From contig VGRB01000006.1 of NCBI GenBank assembly GCA_016875475.1, positions 1 through 32,752 on the forward strand: a stretch of DNA of 32,752 nucleotides. Reading direction: 5' to 3'. The position numbers were made by a program, and so were the translations under genes. Positions within the stretch are counted from its first letter, which is position 1. Every line of letters starts with the position of its first letter. The notes beneath the pieces were generated by a model. That model was not told the DNA's origin. It searched no databases and saw only the letters and a program-made list of their open reading frames with translations. Source of the DNA: Deltaproteobacteria bacterium. Lineage in GTDB: Bacteria; Myxococcota_A; UBA9042; DTJE01. Of this stretch, positions 25,400-32,752 are shown piece by piece.

Positions 25400-26808
25400 G
25401 ACGGCCTCCCCGACCCGGTCCCGCCGCCCGCGTCCAGGTCCGCCGCGAACCGGTCCGCCACCCCGAACAGGTCGTCCCCCCCGAAGAACACCACGGTGTC
25501 CCCGGGCCGCAGCCGTTCCCGGAGCGCGGCCGGGATCGCGTCCATCTCGTGGACGTACGCGACCTCCGACCCGGCCGACCGGATCTTCGCGGCCAGCCAC
25601 TCCGTGTCCACGCCCGGGATCGGCACCTCGCCCGCCGTGTACATCTCGGTGAGCAGCGTGACGTCCGCGCCCGTGAACGCGTCGCGGTACTCGTTCTGGA
25701 GGTAGTGGATCATGGTGAACCGGTACGGCTTGAACACCGCCACGATCCGGCCCGGCGCGAAGGCGCGCGCCCCCGCGATCACGCTCCGGATCCCGGTCGG
25801 GTGCGAGATGTAGTCCTTGACCACGAGGCAGCCGCCCGCCCTGCGCAGCGTGAACCGGTTCTCGAGCCCGAGGTACGCAGGGAGGGCCGTGCGCACCTGC
25901 TCCGCCGGGACTCCCTCCTCCAGCACGACCGACAGCGCCGCGGCCGCGTTCATCACGTTGTACTCGCCCGGCAGCGGCAGCTCGAACCAGCCGAGGTCTC
26001 CCCGCGGCCCCTCCAGCCGGAACATGGACCGGGTGCCCGCGGCCTCGACCGCGGCGAGCCGGTACGAGCAGCCGTGGGCCACGCCGAAGGTCACGGCGCC
26101 GCGGCCCGCGCGGCGCAATACCTCGGCCACGTTCGGGTCGTCACCGTTCGCGTGCAGGTGCGCGGGCGCGCGCGGCGACGACAGCGCGCGGGCGAACGTG
26201 TCGAGCACGCCTTCCAGGTCCTTGTAGTAGTTGAGGTGGTCCGCCTCGACGTTGTTCACGACCAGGCGGTCCGGGTGCGTGTTCGCGAACGACCCGTCCG
26301 ACTCGTCCAGCTCGCAGACGAGGTGACGGCCCGTGCCCTCGCGCGCGTTCGTCCCCCAGTTCAGCAGGACCGCGCCGATCGCGAACGACGGCGAGAGCCC
26401 GGCGGCGTCCAGCAGCCAGGCGATCAGCGCGGACACCGACCCCTTGCCGTTCGTCCCGGTCACGCCGATCGCGTGGCGGCGGACCATCAGGGCGTCGAGC
26501 ACCACGGACCGGTGCACGACCGGGATCCCCGCGGCCGCGGCCGCACCCAGCTCCGGATTCGTATCAGGGATCGCGGTCGAGCGCACGACGAGGTCCGCGC
26601 CCGCGAGGTTCTCCGGCCGGTGGCCGATCGCGATGCGCGCGCCCGCCGCGGCCAGCGCCTTCGTCAGCGCCGACTCCCGCACGTCCGAGCCGCTGACCCG
26701 GATGCCGCGCGCGAGCAGCAGCCGCGCGACCGCGCTGACGCCGACGCCCCCGACCCCGATCAGGTGGATCGCCGGGAACGCGTCGAGGTCGAGCCTCCCT
26801 CCGTCCAT
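25396..26808 (-). CDS. murC: MurC-like Mur ligase with noncanonical motifs
   Basis: IHLIGVGGVGVSAVARLLLARGIRVSGSD; GVTGTNGKGSVSALIAWLLDAAG; CELDESDGSFANTHPDRLVVNNVEADHLNYY; NRFTLRR; IVAVFKPYRFTMIHYL. Confidence 0.82.
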   Translation of the reverse strand: MDGGRLDLDAFPAIHLIGVGGVGVSAVARLLLARGIRVSGSDVRESALTKALAAAGARIAIGHRPENLAGADLVVRSTAIPDTNPELGAAAAAGIPVVHRSVVLDALMVRRHAIGVTGTNGKGSVSALIAWLLDAAGLSPSFAIGAVLLNWGTNAREGTGRHLVCELDESDGSFANTHPDRLVVNNVEADHLNYYKDLEGVLDTFARALSSPRAPAHLHANGDDPNVAEVLRRAGRGAVTFGVAHGCSYRLAAVEAAGTRSMFRLEGPRGDLGWFELPLPGEYNVMNAAAALSVVLEEGVPAEQVRTALPAYLGLENRFTLRRAGGCLVVKDYISHPTGIRSVIAGARAFAPGRIVAVFKPYRFTMIHYLQNEYRDAFTGADVTLLTEMYTAGEVPIPGVDTEWLAAKIRSAGSEVAYVHEMDAIPAALRERLRPGDTVVFFGGDDLFGVADRFAADLDAGGGTGSGRPS

Positions 26809-27602
26809 CAGCCTTCCCTCACCGCCCACTCCGGCGGCCGGTGCTCCGCGGCTGCCCGCAGGCCCTCGCGCCGCTCCGGGCTCGCCAGCATGGCGGCGCA
26901 CGTCTCGTCCTCGTGCGCGAAGCTCGCGGCCGACCACGGCGCCATCGCGGCACGGACGGACTCCTTCATGGCCCGGCACGCCTCGGGGCCGGCCATCTCG
27001 ATCGTCGCGCGCATCTCGGCCAGGTGGTCCTCCAGCGCCTGCCGGTCGGCGACCACGTCGTCGACCAGCCGCAGGACCCGGGCCTCCGCCGCGCGTACGG
27101 GCCTCCCGGTCAGCAGCAGGAGCAGCGCCCGTGCCTGGCCCACCCGCCGGGTCAGCCTCGTCACCCCGCCCCCGGCGGGCATCAGCCCGTAGCGCGCCTG
27201 CGTGAACGCGAGCCGGGCCGACCGGACCGCCACGCACACGTCCGCCGCGAGCGCCACCTCGCACCCGCCGCCGTGCACGTCCCCGTGGAGGGCCGCGATG
27301 ACCGGCACGGGCAGCGTCTCCAGCTCGGCCAGCGCCTTGCGCATGCGGTGCGCCCACGCCTTCGTGCGTCGCGCGTCCAGGCCGTTCAGCTCCTCGAGGT
27401 CGGCCCCGGCCAGGAAGACCGACTCGTGGTCCGACGCGAGCGTGACCGACCGCACGGAGCCGTCCCCGGCGATCGCGCGCACGACCTTGGCGAGACCGCC
27501 GGCCGTCGCGGCCGTGAGGACCGGCAACCCTCCGGCGGGACAGCGGAACCGCACGATCGCGTGCAGTCCGACCCGCTCCGGCACCACCGTGCAGCCGCCC
27601 AT
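26808..27602 (-). CDS. Enoyl-CoA hydratase/isomerase (crotonase) family protein
   Basis: SVFLAGADLEELNGLD; LPVPVIAALHGDVHGGGCEVALAADVCVAVRSARLAFTQARYGLMPAGGGVTRLTRRVG; SD AAGGAGGT; stop overlaps the murC-like ATG (TGATG). Confidence 0.88.
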   Translation of the reverse strand: MGGCTVVPERVGLHAIVRFRCPAGGLPVLTAATAGGLAKVVRAIAGDGSVRSVTLASDHESVFLAGADLEELNGLDARRTKAWAHRMRKALAELETLPVPVIAALHGDVHGGGCEVALAADVCVAVRSARLAFTQARYGLMPAGGGVTRLTRRVGQARALLLLLTGRPVRAAEARVLRLVDDVVADRQALEDHLAEMRATIEMAGPEACRAMKESVRAAMAPWSAASFAHEDETCAAMLASPERREGLRAAAEHRPPEWAVREG

Positions 27603-27634
27603 CTTCGAAACGACCTCCTTCCCCCGGGAATCCC

Positions 27635-28507
27635 CTACTCGTCCCTGCCGCCGTCCACCTCTCGGATGAGGTCGGCCGCCTCCCGCGCCACCACCGGGTC
27701 CGTCGTCTGGTTCCCGATCATCTCCAGCACGCGCCTCGCCTCGGGCCCGCCGATGTCCCCGATCGCGCGGAGCGCGACGTGCGGCAGGTCGGGCGCGGGC
27801 GACAGCGCCACCTTCCCGAGCGCCCGGATCGCGGCCGTGTCCCCGATCCGGCCGAGCGACCCCATCGCCCTCAGCACGAGGTCGCGGTCCCTCGATTGCA
27901 GGAGCGCCACCAGCGGCGCCACCGCCCCCGCGAGGCGCCGATCGCCCGCGAGGTCGATCGCGGTAAGGAGGACGGCGTCGGCCGTCGGGTCCGGGCCGCG
28001 GAGGATGCGGAGGACCTCGTCGTCGGGCGCCCCTGCGAGCCGCGCGCTCGCCGCGGCGCCCTCGATGCCGGCGCGGATCGCCCCGGCCACCGCGAGCAGC
28101 AGCCTCCACCCGCCTTCCGAGCACCGGTCGCACGCGCGTTCGGCGAGGCCCTCGTACAGCGCCTCCGGCTCGCCGGGGGGGGAAACCTCCAGCTCCGCTG
28201 CGACGCGCACGACGACCCGATCCGCGGCGTCGCCCTCGGCGCAGGCCACGGCCAGCCGGAGCGCGGGCCGCTCGGTCCCGACGTCGAGCCCGCCCGCGGC
28301 GACCGCGAACAGCAGCCCGGCGTCGACCGGGCAGGCGGGCTCCACCGCACCCTCCTCGGGCGTGACCGACACCATGCGGATGGCCTTGAACGGGAGCGTG
28401 CCGGGTGGCGCCGTGGGGGCGGACGCGGGCTCGGTGGCCCGGCCGCACGCGGCTGCGACGCAGGCGAGGAGCGCGGCCTTCGCACACGACCGTGTGGCCC
28501 GGATCAT
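27635..28507 (-). CDS. Lipoprotein with HEAT-like repeats
   Basis: MIRATRSCAKAALLACVAAACG lipobox; VAPLVALLQSRDRDLVLRAMGSLGRIGDTAAIRALGKVAL...HVALRAIGDIGGPEARRVLEMIG. Confidence 0.7.
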   Translation of the reverse strand: MIRATRSCAKAALLACVAAACGRATEPASAPTAPPGTLPFKAIRMVSVTPEEGAVEPACPVDAGLLFAVAAGGLDVGTERPALRLAVACAEGDAADRVVVRVAAELEVSPPGEPEALYEGLAERACDRCSEGGWRLLLAVAGAIRAGIEGAAASARLAGAPDDEVLRILRGPDPTADAVLLTAIDLAGDRRLAGAVAPLVALLQSRDRDLVLRAMGSLGRIGDTAAIRALGKVALSPAPDLPHVALRAIGDIGGPEARRVLEMIGNQTTDPVVAREAADLIREVDGGRDE

Positions 28508-28542
28508 GTCTGAGCCTTATACACGATCCCGGCGCGTCGAGG

Positions 28543-29307
28543 CTACAGCCGCATCCCGCCCGTGGCCTCGATGCAGACGCCGGTCACGAGGTCGCACTTC
28601 GCGATGAAGATGGCGGTTTCCGCGATCTCCTCGGGCTTGCCGAGACGGCCGATCGGGATGATCTGCTTGAACTTCTCGAGCGCCTCGGGCTTCATGTCCT
28701 TCATGACCATCGGGGTCTCGATGAACCCGGGCGCGATGGCGGCGGTTCGGATGCCGAATCGCGCCAGCTCTCGCGACCACGCGACGGTCATCGCGATCAC
28801 GCCCGCCTTGGACGCGGAGTAGTTGGTCTGGCCGAAGTTGCCTTCCTTGGAGATCGAGGACAGCAGGATCAGCAGGCCCCTGCGCCTGCCGTCGATCATC
28901 GCGGCGGCGGCCTCGCGGCCGGTCAGGAACACGCCGGTCAGGTTGACGTCGATCACGTCCTGCCACTGCTTGACGGACATGCGGTCCGCGACCATTCCGG
29001 TCGCCTTGTCGACGCGCAGGAGCAGCCCGTCGCGCAGGATCCCCGCGTTCGCGATCGCGACGTCGACGCCGCCCCAGGTGTCCGTCGCGAACTTCATGGT
29101 GGCCGCGACCGACGCCTCGTCGCGCACGTCGCAGACGACGCCGGCCGCCTGCCCGCCCGCCTCTCGGATCCCGGCCGCGGCCTCGTCCACGCCCTTCACG
29201 TCGGCGATCACGACCTTCGACCCCTCGGCCGCGAACCGCTGCGCCATGGCGAGCCCGATGCCGGACGCGCCGCCCGTGATCACGACGACCTTGTCCTTCA
29301 ACTCCAT
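28543..29307 (-). CDS. SDR-family oxidoreductase (FabG/acetoacetyl-CoA reductase-like)
   Basis: [79 protein letters not shown] before ATG at 29307. Confidence 0.93.
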   Translation of the reverse strand: MELKDKVVVITGGASGIGLAMAQRFAAEGSKVVIADVKGVDEAAAGIREAGGQAAGVVCDVRDEASVAATMKFATDTWGGVDVAIANAGILRDGLLLRVDKATGMVADRMSVKQWQDVIDVNLTGVFLTGREAAAAMIDGRRRGLLILLSSISKEGNFGQTNYSASKAGVIAMTVAWSRELARFGIRTAAIAPGFIETPMVMKDMKPEALEKFKQIIPIGRLGKPEEIAETAIFIAKCDLVTGVCIEATGGMRL

Positions 29308-29380
29308 GTCACCCTCCGGAAAGCCTCGGAGCAACCCGGGCGGAGGGTAGCACGAACGGGGTGGGCGCGGGAGTTGCATG

Positions 29381-29386
29381 TACAAT
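29381..29386 (+). promoter_or_regulatory. Candidate -10 element (TACAAT) 7 nt before the HK ATG; possible leaderless start
   Basis: TACAAT-CGCGTCG-ATG; no SD immediately before the ATG. Confidence 0.4.
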
Positions 29387-29393
29387 CGCGTCG

Positions 29394-30758
29394 ATGACGA
29401 CGGACACGGCAGGCGGAAGGGCCCCCGGGGCCGGCAGCGTGGCGGTGACCGCGGCGCTCTCGGCGTTCCTGCTCGGCCTCTCGATCGCGGGGTTCTGGGC
29501 GGTGCGGGTCGCGGAGCGCGATCGGCTGACCGCGGCGGCGCTCCAGGCGACGTTCTCCCTGCACGACCAGGTGCGCATCGCGCGTCCGGCGGGCCCCCTG
29601 GCGCTCCAGGACGTGATCGAGCGTTTCGAGGCCGACTCGGTCGTGTCGGTCGCGATCATCGGGCCGGGCGGCCGGGTCGTGGCGGGGTCGGACCCGGCGG
29701 AGCGCGGGCTGCCCGTCGTGGACGCGAGGCTCCAGGCGGCGCTCGCGACCGGCGAGGTCCAGGCCGGGGGCTCCGGGGGCTCGTTCGAGGCGTTCGTCCC
29801 GGTGCGGCACCTGCGCGGCCTCGGGCACCGCTGGCGGAAGCTCCTGCCGCCGCTCCACGGGCTCGCGCACGACGGGCCGCCCGGGGACGGGCCGCCGCCG
29901 CCCGACCCCTGGGGCCCGGGGTTCGGGGACGTGGTCGTCCGGATCGGCCTGGACGCGGGCGGGTCGTGGCTGTGGACCTGGGTGTGGGCCCAGGGGCTGG
30001 CGTCGGCCGCGGTCGTGGCGGCGCTCTGGATCTGGCTCGCGCGGTCGCGGCGGACCGCCGCGCTGCTCGCGGCAGCCGAGTCGGGCCGCCGTCGCCGGGA
30101 GGTGCTCGCGCGCCTGGGCGAGGTCTCGGCCGTGCTCGCGCACGAGATCCGCAACCCGATCGCCGCGGCCAAGGGGCAGGTGCAGCTCGCGGCCGAGGCG
30201 GCCGCGGCCGGGTCCGCCGGGCCCGCGATCGCTGGAAGGCTCGACGTCGCCGTCGCCGAGGTCGGCCGCGTGGAGGCGCTGGTCCGGGGCCTCCTCGACT
30301 ACGCCCGGGATCGGCCGCTCGCGCGTGCCCGCACCACCGCGGGCGCGCTGGTCGACGCAGGCGTCGGCCACGCCGGCGTGCCCCGGGCGAGGGTCGAGGT
30401 CGCCGGCGACCTCGAGATCGCGATCCACGCGGACGGCGCGCAGCTCGGCCGCGCGCTCGGGAACGTGCTCGCGAACGCGGTCGAGGCGGCGGGCGGCGCC
30501 GGGCGGGTGCGCGTGGAGGTCTCGGAGGCCGCGGGCGCCGTCCGGATCGCGGTCGAGGACTCGGGCCCCGGCGTGCCGGACGATCTCGCCGACCGCGTCT
30601 TCGACCCGTTCGTCACCGGCAGGGTGCACGGGGTGGGCCTGGGCCTCGCGGTCGCGCGCGACGTCGTGGAGGCGCACGGCGGCACGCTGTCCGCGGACCG
30701 CTCGGAGGCGCTCGGGGGCGCCCGGTTCGATCTCGTGCTGCCGCGGGGGGGATCATGA
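29394..30758 (+). CDS. Sensor histidine kinase (ZraS/NtrB-like)
   Basis: N-terminal TM, periplasmic region, second TM ([15 protein letters not shown]), [14 protein letters not shown]-box, [50 protein letters not shown]. Confidence 0.93.
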   Translation: MTTDTAGGRAPGAGSVAVTAALSAFLLGLSIAGFWAVRVAERDRLTAAALQATFSLHDQVRIARPAGPLALQDVIERFEADSVVSVAIIGPGGRVVAGSDPAERGLPVVDARLQAALATGEVQAGGSGGSFEAFVPVRHLRGLGHRWRKLLPPLHGLAHDGPPGDGPPPPDPWGPGFGDVVVRIGLDAGGSWLWTWVWAQGLASAAVVAALWIWLARSRRTAALLAAAESGRRRREVLARLGEVSAVLAHEIRNPIAAAKGQVQLAAEAAAAGSAGPAIAGRLDVAVAEVGRVEALVRGLLDYARDRPLARARTTAGALVDAGVGHAGVPRARVEVAGDLEIAIHADGAQLGRALGNVLANAVEAAGGAGRVRVEVSEAAGAVRIAVEDSGPGVPDDLADRVFDPFVTGRVHGVGLGLAVARDVVEAHGGTLSADRSEALGGARFDLVLPRGGS

Positions 30759-32095
30759 CCGTGGACGGCGCGCGCATCCTGGTGATCGAGGACGAGCCCG
30801 CGGTCCGGAACTTCGTCGCGGACTCGCTCCGCGGCGCCGGGCACGCGGTTGACGAGGCCCCGGACGGCGACGCGGGCATCGCGCTCGCGCGCCGGAACGA
30901 CTACGCGCTGGTCCTGACCGACCTCCGCATGCCGGGGCTGTCCGGGATCGACCTCGTGCGCGCGCTCCGGGCGATCCCGGACGCGCCGGAGGTGGTCGTC
31001 CTGACCGCGTACGGGAGCGTCGCGACCGCGGTCGAGGCCATGAAGGCGGGGGCGCTCGACTTCATCGAGAAGCCCGCGTCCGGGCCGGACCAGGTGCGGC
31101 TGGTCGCGGAGCGCGCGGTCGAGCGGCGCCGGCTCCAGGCCGAGAACGAGCGGCTGAAGGGCGCGACCGCGCGGACGCCCGCGGTGCGGCCCGTGGTCGC
31201 GGACCCCGCGATGGCCGCGGTGATGGACCGGGTCCGACGGGTCGCGCCGACCGACACGACCGTGCTGCTGCTCGGCGAGAGCGGGGTCGGCAAGGAGGTC
31301 GTCGCGCGGGAGGTCCACCGGCTGCGCCACGGCGACCGCGGCCCGTTCGTCGCCGTGAACTGCGCCGCGCTGCCCGAGGCCCTGCTCGAGAGCGAGCTGT
31401 TCGGCCACGAGAAGGGCGCGTTCACCGGCGCGGCCGAGCGCAAGGTCGGGCTCGTCGAGGCCGCGTCCGGCGGCACGCTGTTCCTGGACGAGGTCGCGGA
31501 GATGCCGGTCGCGCTCCAGCCGAAGCTGCTGCGCGTGCTGGAGACCCGCGAATTCACCCGGGTCGGCGGCGTCCGCACCCTGACCACCACCGCGCGGTTC
31601 GTGGCCGCGACCAACCGCGACATCGCCGCGGCGGTCGAGGCGGGGAGGTTCCGGTCCGACCTCTTCTACCGCCTGAGCGTGTTCCCCGTGACCGTGCCGC
31701 CGCTCCGGGAGCGGCCTGCCGACGTGACCGCGCTCGCCGGGCGGTTCCTGGAGACCGCCAGGGTCCGCCTGTCGCGGCCGGACCTCGTGCTGTCCGAGGC
31801 CGCGCTCGCCGCGTGCCGGGCGTACGAGTGGCCGGGCAACGCGCGCGAGTTGCGGAACGCGGTCGAGCGGGCCTGCATCCTGGCCGACGGCCCCGAGGTC
31901 CGTCCCGCGGACCTCGGTCTCGCCGAGCCCGCGTCTCCTGCCGGGGGTGACGCCGGCGCGCTCGCCGCGGTCGAGCGGGAGACCATCCTCCGCGTGGTCC
32001 GCGAGTGCGGCGGCAACCGCCGTGCTGCCGCCTCCCGGCTGGGCATCTCGCTTCGCACCCTGCAATATCGGCTCAAGGAATACGGTGAGGTCTGA
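30755..32095 (+). CDS. NtrC-family sigma54-dependent response regulator (ZraR-like)
   Basis: Receiver [13 protein letters not shown]+ [24 protein letters not shown]; Fis-type [30 protein letters not shown] overlap with the HK. Confidence 0.96.
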   Translation: MTVDGARILVIEDEPAVRNFVADSLRGAGHAVDEAPDGDAGIALARRNDYALVLTDLRMPGLSGIDLVRALRAIPDAPEVVVLTAYGSVATAVEAMKAGALDFIEKPASGPDQVRLVAERAVERRRLQAENERLKGATARTPAVRPVVADPAMAAVMDRVRRVAPTDTTVLLLGESGVGKEVVAREVHRLRHGDRGPFVAVNCAALPEALLESELFGHEKGAFTGAAERKVGLVEAASGGTLFLDEVAEMPVALQPKLLRVLETREFTRVGGVRTLTTTARFVAATNRDIAAAVEAGRFRSDLFYRLSVFPVTVPPLRERPADVTALAGRFLETARVRLSRPDLVLSEAALAACRAYEWPGNARELRNAVERACILADGPEVRPADLGLAEPASPAGGDAGALAAVERETILRVVRECGGNRRAAASRLGISLRTLQYRLKEYGEV

Positions 32096-32096
32096 C

Positions 32097-32148
32097 GTTC
32101 GGCGGTGCAGAACCTGCACTCGAAGGTGCAGGTTCTGCACCGCCGAAC
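32097..32148. promoter_or_regulatory. 23-bp perfect inverted repeat containing two EBP-like dyads (candidate UAS)
   Basis: GTTCGGCGGTGCAGAACCTGCAC-TCGAAG-GTGCAGGTTCTGCACCGCCGAAC; nested GTGCAG-N3-CTGCAC at 32105-32119 and 32126-32140. Confidence 0.75.
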
Positions 32149-32237
32149 GGGCCGCCCCCTGCGCGCCCGTCCCGTTCAAGCCGGGGCGGGCCGCGGCAGA
32201 GCCATGCCGCGGCCCGAGGGCGCGCAGGGGGCGGCCC
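32149..32237 (+). repeat. Structured intergenic element, copy A (three-way junction)
   Basis: 20-bp perfect outer stem (32149-32168/32218-32237), stem-loop TCCCG-TTCAAGC-CGGGG (32170-32186), 11-bp stem-loop GGGCCGCGGCA-GAGCCA-TGCCGCGGCCC (32188-32215). Confidence 0.7.
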
Positions 32238-32238
32238 C

Positions 32239-32253
32239 TGGCACGCCGGATGC
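32239..32253 (+). promoter_or_regulatory. sigma54 (-24/-12) promoter
   Basis: TGGCACG-CCGG-ATGC; GG-N10-GC spacing; one mismatch to TGGCACG-N4-TTGC. Confidence 0.7.
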
Positions 32254-32317
32254 ATCGAAGGTCACCGGGAGCGGCAACGGGCCGCTCCGGAATCTCTCGA
32301 TTGACGGAGGTCACGCC

Positions 32318-32752
32318 ATGAGACGGAACCTGTTCGCGATCCTGGCCGCGGTCGCGCTCGCACTTCCCGCGATCGCCGCGGCGCAGCCCGGCCCCGGCGG
32401 CCGGGGGGGCGGGTACGGGTACGGGCACGGGAAGGGGGGGATGGGTCCGGGCATGCACGGGGGGCCGGGCGTGCACCTGCGCCACGTGTACAAGTGCCTG
32501 ATGAACTCGCCCGAGATCGCGCTCGACGCGGACCAGAAGAAGCAGGTCGACGCGATCCGCGACGAGCTGAAGGCCGGCCTGAAGGGCCGGAAGAACGAGA
32601 TGCGGGCCCGGCACCAGGAGTTCATGAAGGCCTTCTCGGACGCCTCGAAGTCGAACGCGGACCTCAAGAAGATGGCCGACGCGATGCACGCGGACATGAA
32701 GGCGCAGATGGACGCGAAGTGGGACACGGTGATGAAGGTCCGGCAGGTCCCC
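32318..32752 (+). CDS. Spy/CpxP/ZraP-like periplasmic protein (3'-truncated by window edge)
   Basis: MRRNLFAILAAVALALPAIAAAQPGPGG signal peptide; Gly/His-rich GYGYGHGKGGMGPGMHGG; helical ALDADQKKQVDAIRDELKAGLKGRKNEMRARHQEFMKAF; SD GGAGG. Confidence 0.72.
   Translation, partial: MRRNLFAILAAVALALPAIAAAQPGPGGRGGGYGYGHGKGGMGPGMHGGPGVHLRHVYKCLMNSPEIALDADQKKQVDAIRDELKAGLKGRKNEMRARHQEFMKAFSDASKSNADLKKMADAMHADMKAQMDAKWDTVMKVRQVP

Noticed and set aside
21737-25705. 1322-aa plus-strand ORF
   Set aside because: Antisense to murD, the NYN gene and the Cys-rich lipoprotein; no recognisable motifs, Arg/Pro-rich shadow frame.
32097-32148. Insertion-sequence terminal inverted repeat
   Set aside because: Arms are separated by only 6 nt, with no transposase and no target-site duplication; better explained as regulator dyads or a hairpin.
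32170-32186. tRNA gene suggested by a T-arm-like hairpin
   Set aside because: No anticodon arm, D-arm, acceptor stem or CCA arrangement around it.
30299-32689. 796-aa minus-strand ORF at the right end
   Set aside because: Antisense to the HK/RR/Spy-like genes, which have full family motifs.

Overview
GC-rich bacterial chromosomal window. The many lipoproteins, Kazal/Cys-rich secreted proteins and NtrC-type regulation suggest a Myxococcota/deltaproteobacteria-like lineage, but taxonomy is inference. Confident content: an S8 subtilase lipoprotein with Ig/PKD-like repeats; gdhA; yajC-secD-secF; a ClpP-family protease; GH4, neutral-ceramidase-like, patatin-like and endoglycoceramidase-like GH5 enzymes; an S66 LD-carboxypeptidase; an ATGA-coupled small-protein/nucleotidyltransferase pair; a serine hydrolase; Cys-rich lipoproteins; and a minus-strand run SDR > HEAT-like lipoprotein > crotonase > murC-like > murD > NYN-domain protein. 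The right end holds a histidine kinase, an NtrC-type sigma54 response regulator and an edge-truncated Spy/CpxP/ZraP-like periplasmic protein. Most interesting signals: (1) a self-contained ZraPSR-like circuit in which two NtrC-like dyads (centres 21 bp apart) and a GG-N10-GC sigma54 promoter lie between the regulator and the zraP-like gene; (2) two intergenic copies (about 10.8 kb and 32.2 kb, opposite orientation) of a three-way-junction DNA/RNA element with a compensatory base-pair change; (3) perfect in-frame tandem duplications of 93 bp and 105 bp in adjacent secreted-protein genes; (4) three lipoprotein genes with broken frames while the recognisable housekeeping genes are intact; (5) a nucleotidyltransferase module that appears to have inserted between a peptidase and a serine hydrolase lacking a normal start; (6) a MurC-like ligase with a FolC-like P-loop. 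No rRNA, tRNA, CRISPR array or transposase was seen.
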